DNA of 64,000 nucleotides from Pholis gunnellus. Taxonomy: Eukaryota > Chordata > Actinopteri > Perciformes > Pholidae. The position numbers and the translations under genes are program-made. The notes below the pieces were generated by a model. It had not been told where the DNA came from and made no database searches. It saw nothing but the letters and a program-made list of their open reading frames with translations. Within the stretch, counting starts at the first letter, position 1. Each line of letters begins with the position of its first letter. Location of the stretch: positions 17,180,841 to 17,244,840 of the forward strand of contig OU342806.1 of assembly GCA_910591455.2 (NCBI GenBank), given 5' to 3'. Below are positions 27,401 through 36,540 of this stretch, in pieces.

Positions 27401-27819
27401 TCATATTTTACTTGACTTGTTTGGACAGAAAGATCTTGTTCCCAGGAAATAATTTTGCATCGCTGTCTATTTGTGTCTTTATTTTTATTGATAAGACTTA
27501 CAATACATATATTTGTAAGTGTTGGTGTGTGTATATGTGTGTTTGCAATCACTTGCCACTGCCTGTTTGCACCCAGTATCCTGTTGTCATACTTCTCTGT
27601 CTCCAGGTAGGTTTAAGTGGCTCAAGTCCTCTCACTGTTATAGGGTCAAAAGGTTGAAACTTAACTACGCTGACAGTAGAAACCGTAACTAATCCTCTTT
27701 TTCCCCTGAGGCACAGATTTCTAAGAACTCGGCAATTGCACTGTATACGATGCACATGTAATTTAGGACCTTCTTTCAGAGTCAGATTTACAAATACATG
27801 AACCCAATATAGAGTAGCT
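24437..27819. other. Intergenic, no supported gene
   Basis: A CpG-richer patch at about 24440-24860 includes CAAGATGGC (YY1-like, about 24609) and CACTTCCGG (ETS-like, about 24802), which could be a promoter or the body of a dispersed repeat. The rest, to 27819, is AT-rich without domains or coherent exons. Confidence 0.4.
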
Positions 27820-28156
27820 TAAATCCTTCCAGCAGGTCCTTCCTTCCTGCTGCTGCCAGGCTGCACAACCAGCTGTGCTGACCACACAACACTAACAACA
27901 CAACACCAAAAAACACTAATAATCTGTGCAATGCAAAATACTCTGTCTGTATATATAATATTCTTTATTTTTATTTTATTTTTTGAGTTTATTGTTTTAC
28001 TTAGTTGGTATTCTTTACTGTTTAATATTTGTATTACTGCTGCTCTTGTTTGTTACTATGTATCTTGTGTGCACTGTCCACTTTGCTGCTGTGATCCTGT
28101 AAATTTCCCCACTGCGGGACTAATAAAGGATTATTTTATCTTATTTTATCTTATCT
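27820..28156 (+). mobile_element. LINE 3' tail, probably L2-type
   Basis: The stretch reads like a LINE 3' end: a CAGGCTGCACAACC phrase, then an AT-rich section, then CCCCACTGCGGGACTAATAA followed by AGGATTATTTTATC and a short TTATC-type tandem tail. This is the usual 3' terminus of L2-like LINEs in teleosts. No reverse transcriptase is present, so it is a 5'-truncated copy. Confidence 0.6.
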
Positions 28157-28634
28157 TAAATCACCATTCAATTGGCAGCTTGCACGTTGACTACTGGTTG
28201 TTTTTCATATTTGATATCAGCATTCTTTACACACACATAGGTAAGGTACATAGGCTATTTGATTGCACCATGAGCGTCTGCTCCGCGATCTGCGACCTGC
28301 CCCACCGGGAGCGTTTCAGAAGCGGAAAATCGCAAGATCCCGCGATAATCTGTAACAACTACGATTTATAAAGAGAACAAACACATATTTCCCTGTTTTT
28401 TGAGAATTGTTAAAACTTAGCTATTTAATCTTCAATGTTTGCGGTCAAAGCAAAATATAAGAAGAAGAAGAGGAAGAAGAGAAGTGTACAAGAAGAGTAA
28501 CGGAACTACAAACATAAACCCGACCCGTGGGCTCTCGCACGCCCCCTTCATTGAGGCAGAGGTACTGTTTGCCTCCCCTCTGTGCTTCTTCACTGCGGTT
28601 TCTGTCAGATCAGCGACACTAAATATGTTCTACA

Positions 28635-29025
28635 CAGTGGCGGCTGGCCAATAGAGGACCCGGCCCCACCTTGAGCCACACACTTCGCATTTACTGCTTC
28701 CCCTTCCCGCTAGTCTGCTGTCTGATTGTGGGGTCAGGTTGATCTGATATCAGCTCTGTCACCTGCAGTTTCTCCGCCAAAGTTCTCCTCTCAAACGGGT
28801 CTTGGAGGAGCAGTGCTCGCGCTGGCGCTCGCGCTCGCCTGTGGAGACTAGTCCGGACGGGAACGCGCAGTTTGGTTAGAATTAAGCTGAATCTATTTGA
28901 GGACGCTGATTGGCTAAATTGTATGTCACTCATTTATATCTATAATCAGCATTAAAGCATAATTGGCTAAACTGCTTCATAGACCCGCCTCTTTTGGGCA
29001 GTTTCTCCAGCGCCCCAGCCGGCTG
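28635..29025. mobile_element. Short TIR element (MITE-like)
   Basis: The left end starts CAGTGGCGGCTGGCC and the right end finishes CCCCAGCCGGCTG, giving imperfect inverted ends around a GC-rich 390-base body. The left end resembles a hAT-type terminal sequence common in fish. An 80-codon frame inside on the minus strand has no domain. Boundaries and target-site duplication are not proven. Confidence 0.4.
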
Positions 29026-29163
29026 AGACGTGCACACGCGGAGATGACGTGCAGACAGGCGGAGAGGACGTGCAGGAAAAGCATTTACCGCAGATATCAT
29101 ATTTTACACATTTTACTGGATGATTACATATTTCAAAAACACAAATATTGACAGTTTGTATAG

Positions 29164-29169
29164 TTTATT
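29164..29169 (-). terminator. Candidate polyadenylation signal of the intronless WD/EF-hand gene
   Basis: AATAAA on the minus strand, about 210 bases past the stop codon and just beyond the purine/pyrimidine microsatellite. It is the first canonical signal I see downstream. Confidence 0.35.
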
Positions 29170-29182
29170 TTTTTTTAGAGGG

Positions 29183-29275
29183 ACAGACAGAGAGAGAGAG
29201 AAAGAGAAAGAGAAAGACAGACAGACAGAGAGAAAGAGAAAGAGAAAGAGAAAGACAGACAGACAGACAGAGAGA

Positions 29276-29348
<73 letters not shown>
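29183..29348. repeat. (AG)n / (ACAG)n / (GAAA)-type microsatellite
   Basis: About 165 bases of simple repeat with alternating blocks of ACAG, AGAAAG and AG. It would fall in the 3' UTR of the minus-strand gene ending at 29381. Arg-Glu-Lys and Leu-Ser frames here are simple-repeat artefacts. Confidence 0.95.
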
Positions 29349-29349
<1 letters not shown>

Positions 29350-29380
29350 TAAAATAGATAAATAAAAAAAATGTACATTT

Positions 29381-32300
29381 TTACATCACATGTTTTAAAA
29401 TGGTGTTAGTTGTTGCAGATGGTGAGGGGGGCCTTGTCTTGTGATGTCTTCCACTGCTTGGTGGACATGGTGTGAGGCCGCTGTCTTTGAACGTGATAGC
29501 ACTACCTCTGATGAGCATGGTCTGAGGCGGCTGTGGCCTGATCTGGATGGGCGGAAAGCGTACATGCTCTGATGTTTGCTTCGTCACTTGCTTGCCTGGC
29601 AAGTTGTTTGGTGGACATGGTGTGAGGCCGCTGTCTTTGAACGTGATAGCACTACCTCTGATGAGCATGGTCTGAGGCGGCTGTGGCCTGATCTGGGTGG
29701 GTGGAAAGCGTACATGCTCTGATGTTTGCTTCGTCACTTGCTTGCCTGGCAAGTTGTTTGGTGGACATGGTGTGAGGCCGCTGTCTTTGAACGTTTCTCC
29801 CTGCCGAAACTTGAGCACACGTCCATATTTGGACGTCATTTGATGTAATGTGTGGGGAGAACTTTGTTTAAGGTCAGTGCCACCACTGATGAGCGGGGTC
29901 TGAGGCGGTTGAGGCTTGATCTGGGTCTGATGATGTGTGACCTGAACCCTATCAAGGATGGGTGGAAAGCGTACATGCTCTGATGTTTGCTTCGTCTCCT
30001 GTTTGCCTGGCAAGGCGTTTGGTGGACATGGTGTGACGACGCTGTCTTTGAACGTGTCTCCCTGCAGAATCTTGCGCACACGTTCATATTTGGACGTCAT
30101 TTGATGTAATGTGTGGGGAGAACTTTGTTTAAGGTCAGTGCCACCACTGATGAGCGGGGTCTGAGGCGGTTGAGGCTTGATCTGGGTCTGATGATGTGTG
30201 ACCTGAACCCTATCAAGGATGGGTGGAAAGCGTACATGCTCTGATGTTTGCTTCGTCTCCTGTTTGCCTGACAAGGTGTTTGGTGGACATGGTGTGACGA
30301 CGCTGTCTTTGAACGTGTCTCCCTGCAGAATCTTGAGCACACGTCCATATGTGGACGTCATTTCATTTAATGTCTGAGCACTTTGTTTAAGGTCAGTGCC
30401 ACCTCTGATGAGAGGGGTCCGAGGCGGTTGAGGCTTGATCTGGGTGGGTGGAAAGCGTAGATGCTCTGATGTTTGCTCCGTCGCCTGCTTGACTGGGAAG
30501 ATGTTTGGTGGAAATAGTTTGTCTTTGAGCTTTTTAAGCTGCTTGCGTTTCTTGTCAATTTTGTCACAGAGATAGTCATAGTTTGTGCTTGGTAATGGGG
30601 ACTCGGGCAGTAATGACGTTTCGACGATTGGCTTTGTATCGTCTGTTGTCAATGTTGGGACTGATTCTACTACCTCCTCCTCCTTCGTCTTCCCATAGTT
30701 GAACTCTGAATCAGTCCATTTGTCTTTACCAAACATGCCTATGTGGGAGCATGTATTGTGCCATAGGTGGAGGTAGCGGTCCAGGCCCGCAGTAATGATC
30801 CTTTTACAACTGGGGTCACACTGAACACTCACCACATCTGTAAGGTGACATTGCCAGGAGCGCAATAGAGGAGGTTGAGCCAATGACACGCACCACCCAT
30901 TTCTATCCTCAAATGGCCCATCCTTTGCCTTGATTCTGAACCCAAAATTTGCAATGTCCCACTGACAAAATTTGCCAGTACTATCCCCAGTCATTAACAT
31001 CTCTTCTTCGAAGTCAGTCGTCATGGTGGTAATGACGGCACCTTCCTTATCTACTGCCCTGAACTTTCCTATCAAACCTCCGGCGATGTCCACAGCCCAG
31101 GCAGATATGTAGCCATCTGCAGAAGTCAGCAGTGTGGCTATGTCATCGCTGACCATCCTATTCTTCAGACACAAAACAAGATTGTCTTTCTTGTTTCCAG
31201 TCTGAGGTTTTTGGAAATTACATTCATTATGCCGACTCCATTTCTGTTTTTTGGGCATTGTGAATGTTCGAGGGCTGTTACTTTCATTCATCCAGCCGAC
31301 AGCCTCGGCTTTGTCAGTATCCCACATAACAATATTTCCATTGCTGGAGGCAGCAATTAGTGTGTTTCCATGAACATCCATTGAGGAAATGTCCTTTAAA
31401 TAATGGCTTCTAAGAGTCGTGTTGTTGACGCCGTCCACATCCAGGTCATGAATGACGTTGGAGTTCCTTTCCGACACATACACTCTATATTTCAAGCAGA
31501 CAATACCTGTCACCTCCTTTGGCAAGATAACTGGAAGAACGGAAAGTAATTTTCCGTTGTTAAAGTTCCAGAATTTCAATTTCCTATCCTGAGAAACTGT
31601 GATTAGTTTGTGCTGCCTTTCATCAAATGCAATGGCAGTGTGCCCCACATACTTTTCTGAAGTAACCTTGAACTGTGTGGCGATCTGTCCTGTTTTTATG
31701 TTCCACACGGTCACCACACCATCTTGGCAAACAGAGACGACCTGTTTGTAATCGCTGTGATAGAGAGCACAGCACAGGGGCTTCTCATGGGATGTTAATG
31801 CATTTTGAAAAACATCTGTGCCTCTTCCAAGATAGGATCCTATTTTGTTGTTAGCCAGGACTAACTCATTGTTGTATGTGTTATAACACATACTGGCGAT
31901 GGAGCCATTTTCCATGCCTTTAACCTGGAAGCTTTGCAAATCCAGTAAATCTTCGGACCACACACGAACATGCTTGTCCTTAGATAAAGTGACGAAAGCT
32001 TTATCTTTGTGATTTAGGATAATGTGGGTGATGGGTTTGACATGTCCTTCTATTGACCGTTTGCATGACATTGTGTTGTGGAGATACCACTCACGCAGTA
32101 TGCCATCTGCACCACCCGTCACCAGATTCTCAGTGAAAGTGGAGTATTCAACACAGGAGAAAAACTCTTTATCTGGAGGGCTCTTAAAGACGGTCTTATG
32201 GAAGTTAGTTTTGTCTATCTCGGGTAGGCTAACAAGGACCATTGTCTTGGACGATCTACCACAGATGGCCAATGAGTCAATTGTTGGAAAGTATTTGATC

Positions 32301-33256
32301 TGATTGCAGATGTCTTCGAACATGTGGATTTTAACATATCGATAGTTTCTAGAGCGTACATCTAACAGTTTTGAAAGACAATAATCGCGAGGAGCCCGCA
32401 TAAAGATTCTATCTTCTGATATCCTTTCGCCGAAGAGGCCATTTTCCTTTATGTTGTAGGAGATCAACACATACAAATAACCTTTTTCATCCCCAAAAGA
32501 TAGCACTCCTCTAGTGTCCTTGGACCCATAGTTTATGACACTCACTATGTCGTAATCTACAAATAAACTGTATTGGGCTCCGAGGGAAGAGTCCTCGGTA
32601 GAGTAGAATAATATTTCATTTTCAGAAGTGGAGATAGCCACATGTTTGAGTTCTTTTATGCACGCCATGCTAGTTACTTTCGTTTTGTTATCATGCGAGT
32701 ATGGAAGCCCGTTTATTTGTCTTGTGACTTGCATTTGAGATGTAGTGTGAAATCTGTCAGACATGTAGGTCAACATACCATTCGAGCTGATGGACATGTA
32801 TTGACCTCTCTGGTAGGTCCTGATGGGTTTTGTTTGAACAGCAGATTCACATTCAGGTTTCTCTTCTTCGTCAGGACAGAATAGCACTTGAATAATTCTT
32901 CTCTCTTGATTCAAATGTGTCACTTTGATATCTTTGGGAAAGATTGTATCGAAGCCTTTTGAAATGTTCTTCTTATAAACCAGGAATTCCAGCAACTCAC
33001 CAAAGTCCACAGTTCCATCACAGTTTGTGTCAATCTTATGGAACAAGCAATTGAGTTCTTCTCTATTTTCTGTACCGAAGATATGCTTCAGTCCGTGACA
33101 AAATTCCTCTATGTCCAGTCCTCCACCTCCATCAAGATCAGCCTGATTAAATAGCTCCCTGATCTCAGGAATCTGTGCAGTAGTAAACATTGGTTTAGGG
33201 TTAGATGCCATTTTTACGGCGTCCATCGCCACCTCGTATAAACTCTGTCTTCTCAT
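29381..33256 (-). CDS. Intronless EF-hand / WD40-repeat protein with tandem-repeat tail (EFCAB8/WDR49/WDR64-like)
   Basis: A single uninterrupted frame of 1291 codons, which is exceptional in this window of many-exon genes. Residues 40-51 (DLDGGGGLDIEE) and 76-87 (DTNCDGTVDFGE) are two EF-hand loops with acidic positions 1, 3 and 12 (position 3 of the second is Asn), so calcium binding is plausible. From about 130 to 880 many WD-type blades follow (GGADGILREW, LSKDKHVRVW, CQDGVVTVWNIKTGQ, VSQDRKLKFWNF, TAGLDRYLHLW). After about 930 comes a Lys/Pro/Gln-rich tail of tandem repeats. EF-hands before a long WD region fit the EFCAB8/WDR49/WDR64 group, which is mostly ciliary or testis-linked; the exact orthologue is not settled. 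The ATG is the first in frame, but the frame stays open 33 codons further up. Lack of introns suggests a retrocopy or intron loss. Confidence 0.88.
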   Translation of the reverse strand: MRRQSLYEVAMDAVKMASNPKPMFTTAQIPEIRELFNQADLDGGGGLDIEEFCHGLKHIFGTENREELNCLFHKIDTNCDGTVDFGELLEFLVYKKNISKGFDTIFPKDIKVTHLNQERRIIQVLFCPDEEEKPECESAVQTKPIRTYQRGQYMSISSNGMLTYMSDRFHTTSQMQVTRQINGLPYSHDNKTKVTSMACIKELKHVAISTSENEILFYSTEDSSLGAQYSLFVDYDIVSVINYGSKDTRGVLSFGDEKGYLYVLISYNIKENGLFGERISEDRIFMRAPRDYCLSKLLDVRSRNYRYVKIHMFEDICNQIKYFPTIDSLAICGRSSKTMVLVSLPEIDKTNFHKTVFKSPPDKEFFSCVEYSTFTENLVTGGADGILREWYLHNTMSCKRSIEGHVKPITHIILNHKDKAFVTLSKDKHVRVWSEDLLDLQSFQVKGMENGSIASMCYNTYNNELVLANNKIGSYLGRGTDVFQNALTSHEKPLCCALYHSDYKQVVSVCQDGVVTVWNIKTGQIATQFKVTSEKYVGHTAIAFDERQHKLITVSQDRKLKFWNFNNGKLLSVLPVILPKEVTGIVCLKYRVYVSERNSNVIHDLDVDGVNNTTLRSHYLKDISSMDVHGNTLIAASSNGNIVMWDTDKAEAVGWMNESNSPRTFTMPKKQKWSRHNECNFQKPQTGNKKDNLVLCLKNRMVSDDIATLLTSADGYISAWAVDIAGGLIGKFRAVDKEGAVITTMTTDFEEEMLMTGDSTGKFCQWDIANFGFRIKAKDGPFEDRNGWCVSLAQPPLLRSWQCHLTDVVSVQCDPSCKRIITAGLDRYLHLWHNTCSHIGMFGKDKWTDSEFNYGKTKEEEVVESVPTLTTDDTKPIVETSLLPESPLPSTNYDYLCDKIDKKRKQLKKLKDKLFPPNIFPVKQATEQTSEHLRFPPTQIKPQPPRTPLIRGGTDLKQSAQTLNEMTSTYGRVLKILQGDTFKDSVVTPCPPNTLSGKQETKQTSEHVRFPPILDRVQVTHHQTQIKPQPPQTPLISGGTDLKQSSPHTLHQMTSKYERVRKILQGDTFKDSVVTPCPPNALPGKQETKQTSEHVRFPPILDRVQVTHHQTQIKPQPPQTPLISGGTDLKQSSPHTLHQMTSKYGRVLKFRQGETFKDSGLTPCPPNNLPGKQVTKQTSEHVRFPPTQIRPQPPQTMLIRGSAITFKDSGLTPCPPNNLPGKQVTKQTSEHVRFPPIQIRPQPPQTMLIRGSAITFKDSGLTPCPPSSGRHHKTRPPSPSATTNTILKHVM
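29457..29756 (-). repeat. Coding tandem repeat, 150-bp unit (50 residues)
   Basis: Two nearly identical 150-base units, 29457-29606 and 29607-29756, with part of a third further on. Each encodes a 50-residue unit containing FKDSGLTPCPP and EHVRFPP. The unit is a multiple of three, so copy number can change without breaking the frame. Confidence 0.92.
29836..30357 (-). repeat. Coding tandem repeat, 261-bp unit (87 residues)
   Basis: Units 29836-30096 and 30097-30357 match over almost their whole length; a third, shorter and more diverged unit precedes them in the protein (about 30358-30580). Each 87-residue unit contains KQTSEHVRFPPILDRVQVTH, IKPQPPQTPLI and HTLHQMTSKY. It shares a core with the 50-residue units, so the two arrays have a common origin. 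Confidence 0.93.
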
Positions 33257-33417
33257 TATTTCTTCGATAGAACCAATTAACCAGTTTTGTAGTGGAGAGA
33301 AGTCTGTTGAAATGAGGTCCTGAATGAAGTCCTCTGGGTTATAGTGTGTGAAATATCAAAGCCAGAAGAATATCAAAGGTTTACCGTGACGTGATTCTGA
33401 TGACGAGCCAGTCAAGC

Positions 33418-33474
33418 TGACGTCACATAGTGCCAACACGCATGCGCAGTTCCATGCGGACTGCGCATGCGCAG
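33418..33474. promoter_or_regulatory. Promoter-like cluster: CRE plus two NRF1 palindromes
   Basis: TGACGTCA at 33418-33425 is a perfect CRE. CGCATGCGCAG at 33439-33449 and TGCGCATGCGCAG at 33462-33474 are textbook NRF1 sites, each followed by the same short phrase (TTCC-TGC/GTGC), as if locally duplicated. The cluster lies 160-220 bases upstream of the intronless gene (minus) and about 150 bases before a plus-strand ORF at 33626, so it may work in both directions. No TATA box is seen. Confidence 0.6.
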
Positions 33475-33495
33475 TTCCGTGCTTACAACACCGTT

Positions 33496-33618
33496 GTTAC
33501 GGTTTAACCAGGGTCCCTGTTAACTGGCGACCTTCACAGCTGCCGTAACAGCTACCGACAACAACAGACGCATTCGGCTAAAGGTCGCCAGCAACAGGGT
33601 CCCTGGTTAAACCGTAAC
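33496..33618. repeat. Near-perfect 39-bp inverted repeat with 46-base loop
   Basis: Arms 33496-33534 and 33581-33618 pair as reverse complements except for two substitutions and one missing base. Both arms contain GGTTTAACCAGGGTCCCTG or its complement. The loop carries two CCGTAAC/CTACCGAC-type phrases. It could form a hairpin or cruciform, or be the remains of a small foldback element. Confidence 0.9.
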
Positions 33619-33625
33619 ACCGGCT

Positions 33626-33847
33626 ATGCTTAAAGACGAGATAGAGGAAAGTCCGCACTGTGCCGATTACGAGAGAAACCCACAACAAGATGGACCTCGT
33701 CCCCATGTTACGAAGGGGAGCGATTTTTCAACTCAATTGAAAGACTTTCCTGCTATGGCGGTGGATATAACGTTAAGCAACTATTGTCCTCCAGACATCC
33801 TTCTACTCAAGAAAACAAATGAAAGCATTCAAAGTATTGAGGCATAA
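33626..33847 (+). CDS. Hypothetical 73-residue ORF divergent from the WD/EF-hand gene
   Basis: An ATG-to-stop frame with normal-looking composition (DEIEESPHCADYERNPQQDG at the start, PPDILLLKKTNESIQSI near the end). I recognise no domain. It begins about 150 bases downstream of the NRF1/CRE cluster on the opposite strand to the intronless gene, so it could be a short protein or the first coding exon of a divergent gene; a weak GT donor lies near its end. No later exon was found. Chance is a real alternative. Confidence 0.27.
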   Translation: MLKDEIEESPHCADYERNPQQDGPRPHVTKGSDFSTQLKDFPAMAVDITLSNYCPPDILLLKKTNESIQSIEA

Positions 33848-35563
33848 AACTGTTTTGTCAGCGGTTGTGAGCACAACCTCGGCTCCAAGGTGCTTTTACA
33901 ATAGCGCTCGTTTGGTTATCGCCAGGATGAGTGGCTTTTCTTTTACTGTCCTGTGAATTAACGTTAGGTACACTTCAACAAACAATCCACGCTTACACGT
34001 TACGGTAGTTTACTTTACGTCGCAGCTAGAGGTGGCGCTGGGATGACATGAGACAGGTTACTAAGAAAGAGACAAAAATCAAAGCAAGTACTGTCTACAG
34101 ATCATTATACTACATCTTTAAGCTGGAATTCATCCATTTTCCTCTTAAGTGAATGTGACCCCCAGAACAGTAATGAAGGTACAATTATTCATTCATAAGC
34201 TCATGAAAACAATCATCTTTTATGTTGTCTGAAGTAATCAAATTCAACACTGGAGGCTGTGTCATGTGACTTGAATCATCTGTCTACCACTAAAAATACT
34301 TGTATTGTCAATAAATCTACCAGTTACATTTGCATTGATTCAATTTATTAACATAAAAATAAAAAATAGGAAAGAATGTCCAATCAGAAGTTACAGGAGC
34401 CTTTCGTTATTTCTAAACTTAGTTCCTTAATCTGACTGACAGACAACAACAACAAAAAAACAGTATTCAATGGGTATGACACAAACATAAATGTTACATA
34501 AATGTAATCTTGAACTATTTGCCACGGTGAGGTCATGGCTCTAAAGATGGCAATGTCGGTCGCTCCAGCACTTTGGTCCAGACTGAAATACCTCAACAAA
34601 ACAATTGGATGCACTTTTCATCTCGTACCACCATCAGGACAAATTTGGTTTATGACAAACTATCTGCTGACATTTCCCTCAATATCTGCTGTTGTACTGT
34701 TAGCATGGTAACAGCTCAAGAGAGATGGTGAACGTGGTACGCATTATATATGCTAAACATGTTAGCCTTGTCATTGTGAGCATGTTAGTGTGCAGACGTT
34801 AGCGTTTACCTCAAAGCACTGCTGCGTCTATAGTACAGCCTCAGAGCTGCTAGCATGCAAGCGTCTTACTTGCTAACTTAAAAGTATTCCTTATGAAATG
34901 AATATTCTTATATTGTAGAGTGTAGTGAATCAGAACATTTTCCTCCAAAAGCTCCTACACAGCTTTACAAAAAAACAGGAAAACGATTTATACTTACTCA
35001 TATATTTGGAAAAGAAGATTGAAAAGAAAACATAAAGCTCCCAAAGTCCAATAAACAGTTTAATGAGACTACACACAATTAACTTTCTGGTCTGTTGACA
35101 TTGGTTTCTCTAATACAAAAGTCATTTTGCTGCTACTATTCATCCTCATTTGTGCAGCGGCAGACTGTTGTGTCAGTTCTCTCAGAGTACAAATATTTAA
35201 AATTTGCTTCAATACTTTCGACTGACTTGAATTTGCAAGCAGCCATAGCAACAATGTTTGTGAAAACAGGACGGAAAGCAAAGTTTACATTCAAGCTCAT
35301 GTTGATCAACTGCTCATAAAAGTGCCTATAGTTACAGATAAGTGGATCAGCACCACCCAGTGACTCAGAGTCGTGCCTTGAGCAAAATGCACACAATGTT
35401 TTTACAAGCTAGATTTAAAAGTGAGATATATGTAGACATATTTAACCATTGCCCTGCAGCAGTAGCATTACACAGCATTGAAGTAAAGAGCAGTATGGAG
35501 AGCCCAGAGCAAATACCTGAGCTTAAAAGCATAGCTGTGACCTTTGAATGACTACATTCAACT
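33848..35563. other. Intergenic with common teleost repeat remnants
   Basis: No gene supported. About 34640-34880 (phrases such as GAGCATGTTAGTGTGCAGAC and CAGAGCTGCTAGCATG) resembles a widespread fish repeat rich in GCTAGC/GTTAGC words. The rest is AT-rich. Confidence 0.4.
34023..34039 (+). promoter_or_regulatory. CTCF-like motif
   Basis: CAGCTAGAGGTGGCGCT agrees with most core positions of the vertebrate CTCF consensus (CCASYAGRKGGCRS). Occupancy cannot be judged from sequence. Confidence 0.35.
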
Positions 35564-35772
35564 GGGCGACTGTGGCTGAGTGGAGAGCAGGGCTGTCTTT
35601 CAATCGTTGGTTGGTGGTTCAAACCCTGGCTCCGGCACCACTGGTTGCATGTCGATGTGTCCTTGAGCAAGACACTTAACCCCGAAAATTGCTCCCATAG
35701 CTGTGTCTACGGTATAATAGCATCTGAATTGTAAGTCGCTTTGGATAAAAGCGTCAGCTAAATGACTAATAC
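35564..35772 (+). mobile_element. tRNA-derived SINE
   Basis: A tRNA-like head has an A box (TGGCTGAGTGG, 35573-35583) and a B box (GGTTCAAACCC, 35616-35626) at pol III spacing. It is followed by a body with TGTCCTTGAGCAAGACACTT and a LINE-like tail with GTAAGTCGCTTTGGATAAAA. This is a familiar teleost SINE layout. Confidence 0.8.
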
Positions 35773-36269
35773 ATGGTGATTCAAAAAAAGTACACCCTTA
35801 TAATTATTGATTACCACATTATAATGAAGCACAGACCTAAAACCGCAAAATGTAATGACATCTATGTCAAAATAACATCCTCGCACTGTTATCTAGTTGC
35901 CTTTCCCCTCCTCCTTTCGTTATAAGTTTAACTCCCGCCTATGACCTTTGACCTGACAGACATAATTTCCCCAACTGTTTATAGCAGGTGTGCTTCTATC
36001 TTTTAATCTTCTCATTGTATTCCAAATCCTGAGTATATCATTTTCTTAATTGGCAGGCTTGATTATTGTGTCTTGTTGGAGTATCGGAGGCCAGTGGGGC
36101 CATCAGGAGGCTTAATATGAGGTGGGTGTCAAAGTGTCCCAACGACACTGGACATGAACTATTGGGACAAGTGCTGTAGGTCCATGTGGTCAGTGTGCAG
36201 AGGGAGCAGACTGGGTTTGAGACTTTTTTATTGAAGTATGAAATGAACCGCTTATTCTGTTCAGGTCCA

Positions 36270-36540
36270 TGGAGAGGCTGAAGCCGATCCCAGCTGACAA
36301 TTGGGCGAGGGCAGGCTATGACAGGTCTGACACAGAGAGATAGACAACCATTCATGCTCACATTCACACCTACGGGCAATTTAGCGTCCTCAATCAACCT
36401 AAGTTGATGAGTCTTTGGACTGTGGGAGGAACCCGGAGAGAACCCACGCTGACACGGAAAGAACATGCAAACTCCACACAGAAGGGACGCCCAGCCCGGG
36501 AATTGAAGCCCTCTTGAAGCCACCACGCCACCGTGCAGCA
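36270..36540. repeat. Common teleost interspersed repeat
   Basis: Contains the widespread fish phrases ATCCCAGCTGACA, TTTGGACTGTGGGAGGAACC and CATGCAAACTCCACACAGAA. A 217-codon antisense frame crosses it but is only repeat-derived. The family is not assigned. Confidence 0.65.

Noticed and set aside
28691..28933. 80-codon minus-strand frame
   Set aside because: It lies wholly inside a TIR-bounded short element and has no transposase motif.
29836..30357. Second-frame ORFs of 83 codons repeated exactly at 261-base spacing
   Set aside because: They are shadows of the in-frame coding repeat of the WD/EF-hand gene.
35573..35626. tRNA-like A and B boxes at 35573 and 56590
   Set aside because: These are SINE heads, not tRNA genes: no intact cloverleaf follows and SINE bodies are attached.
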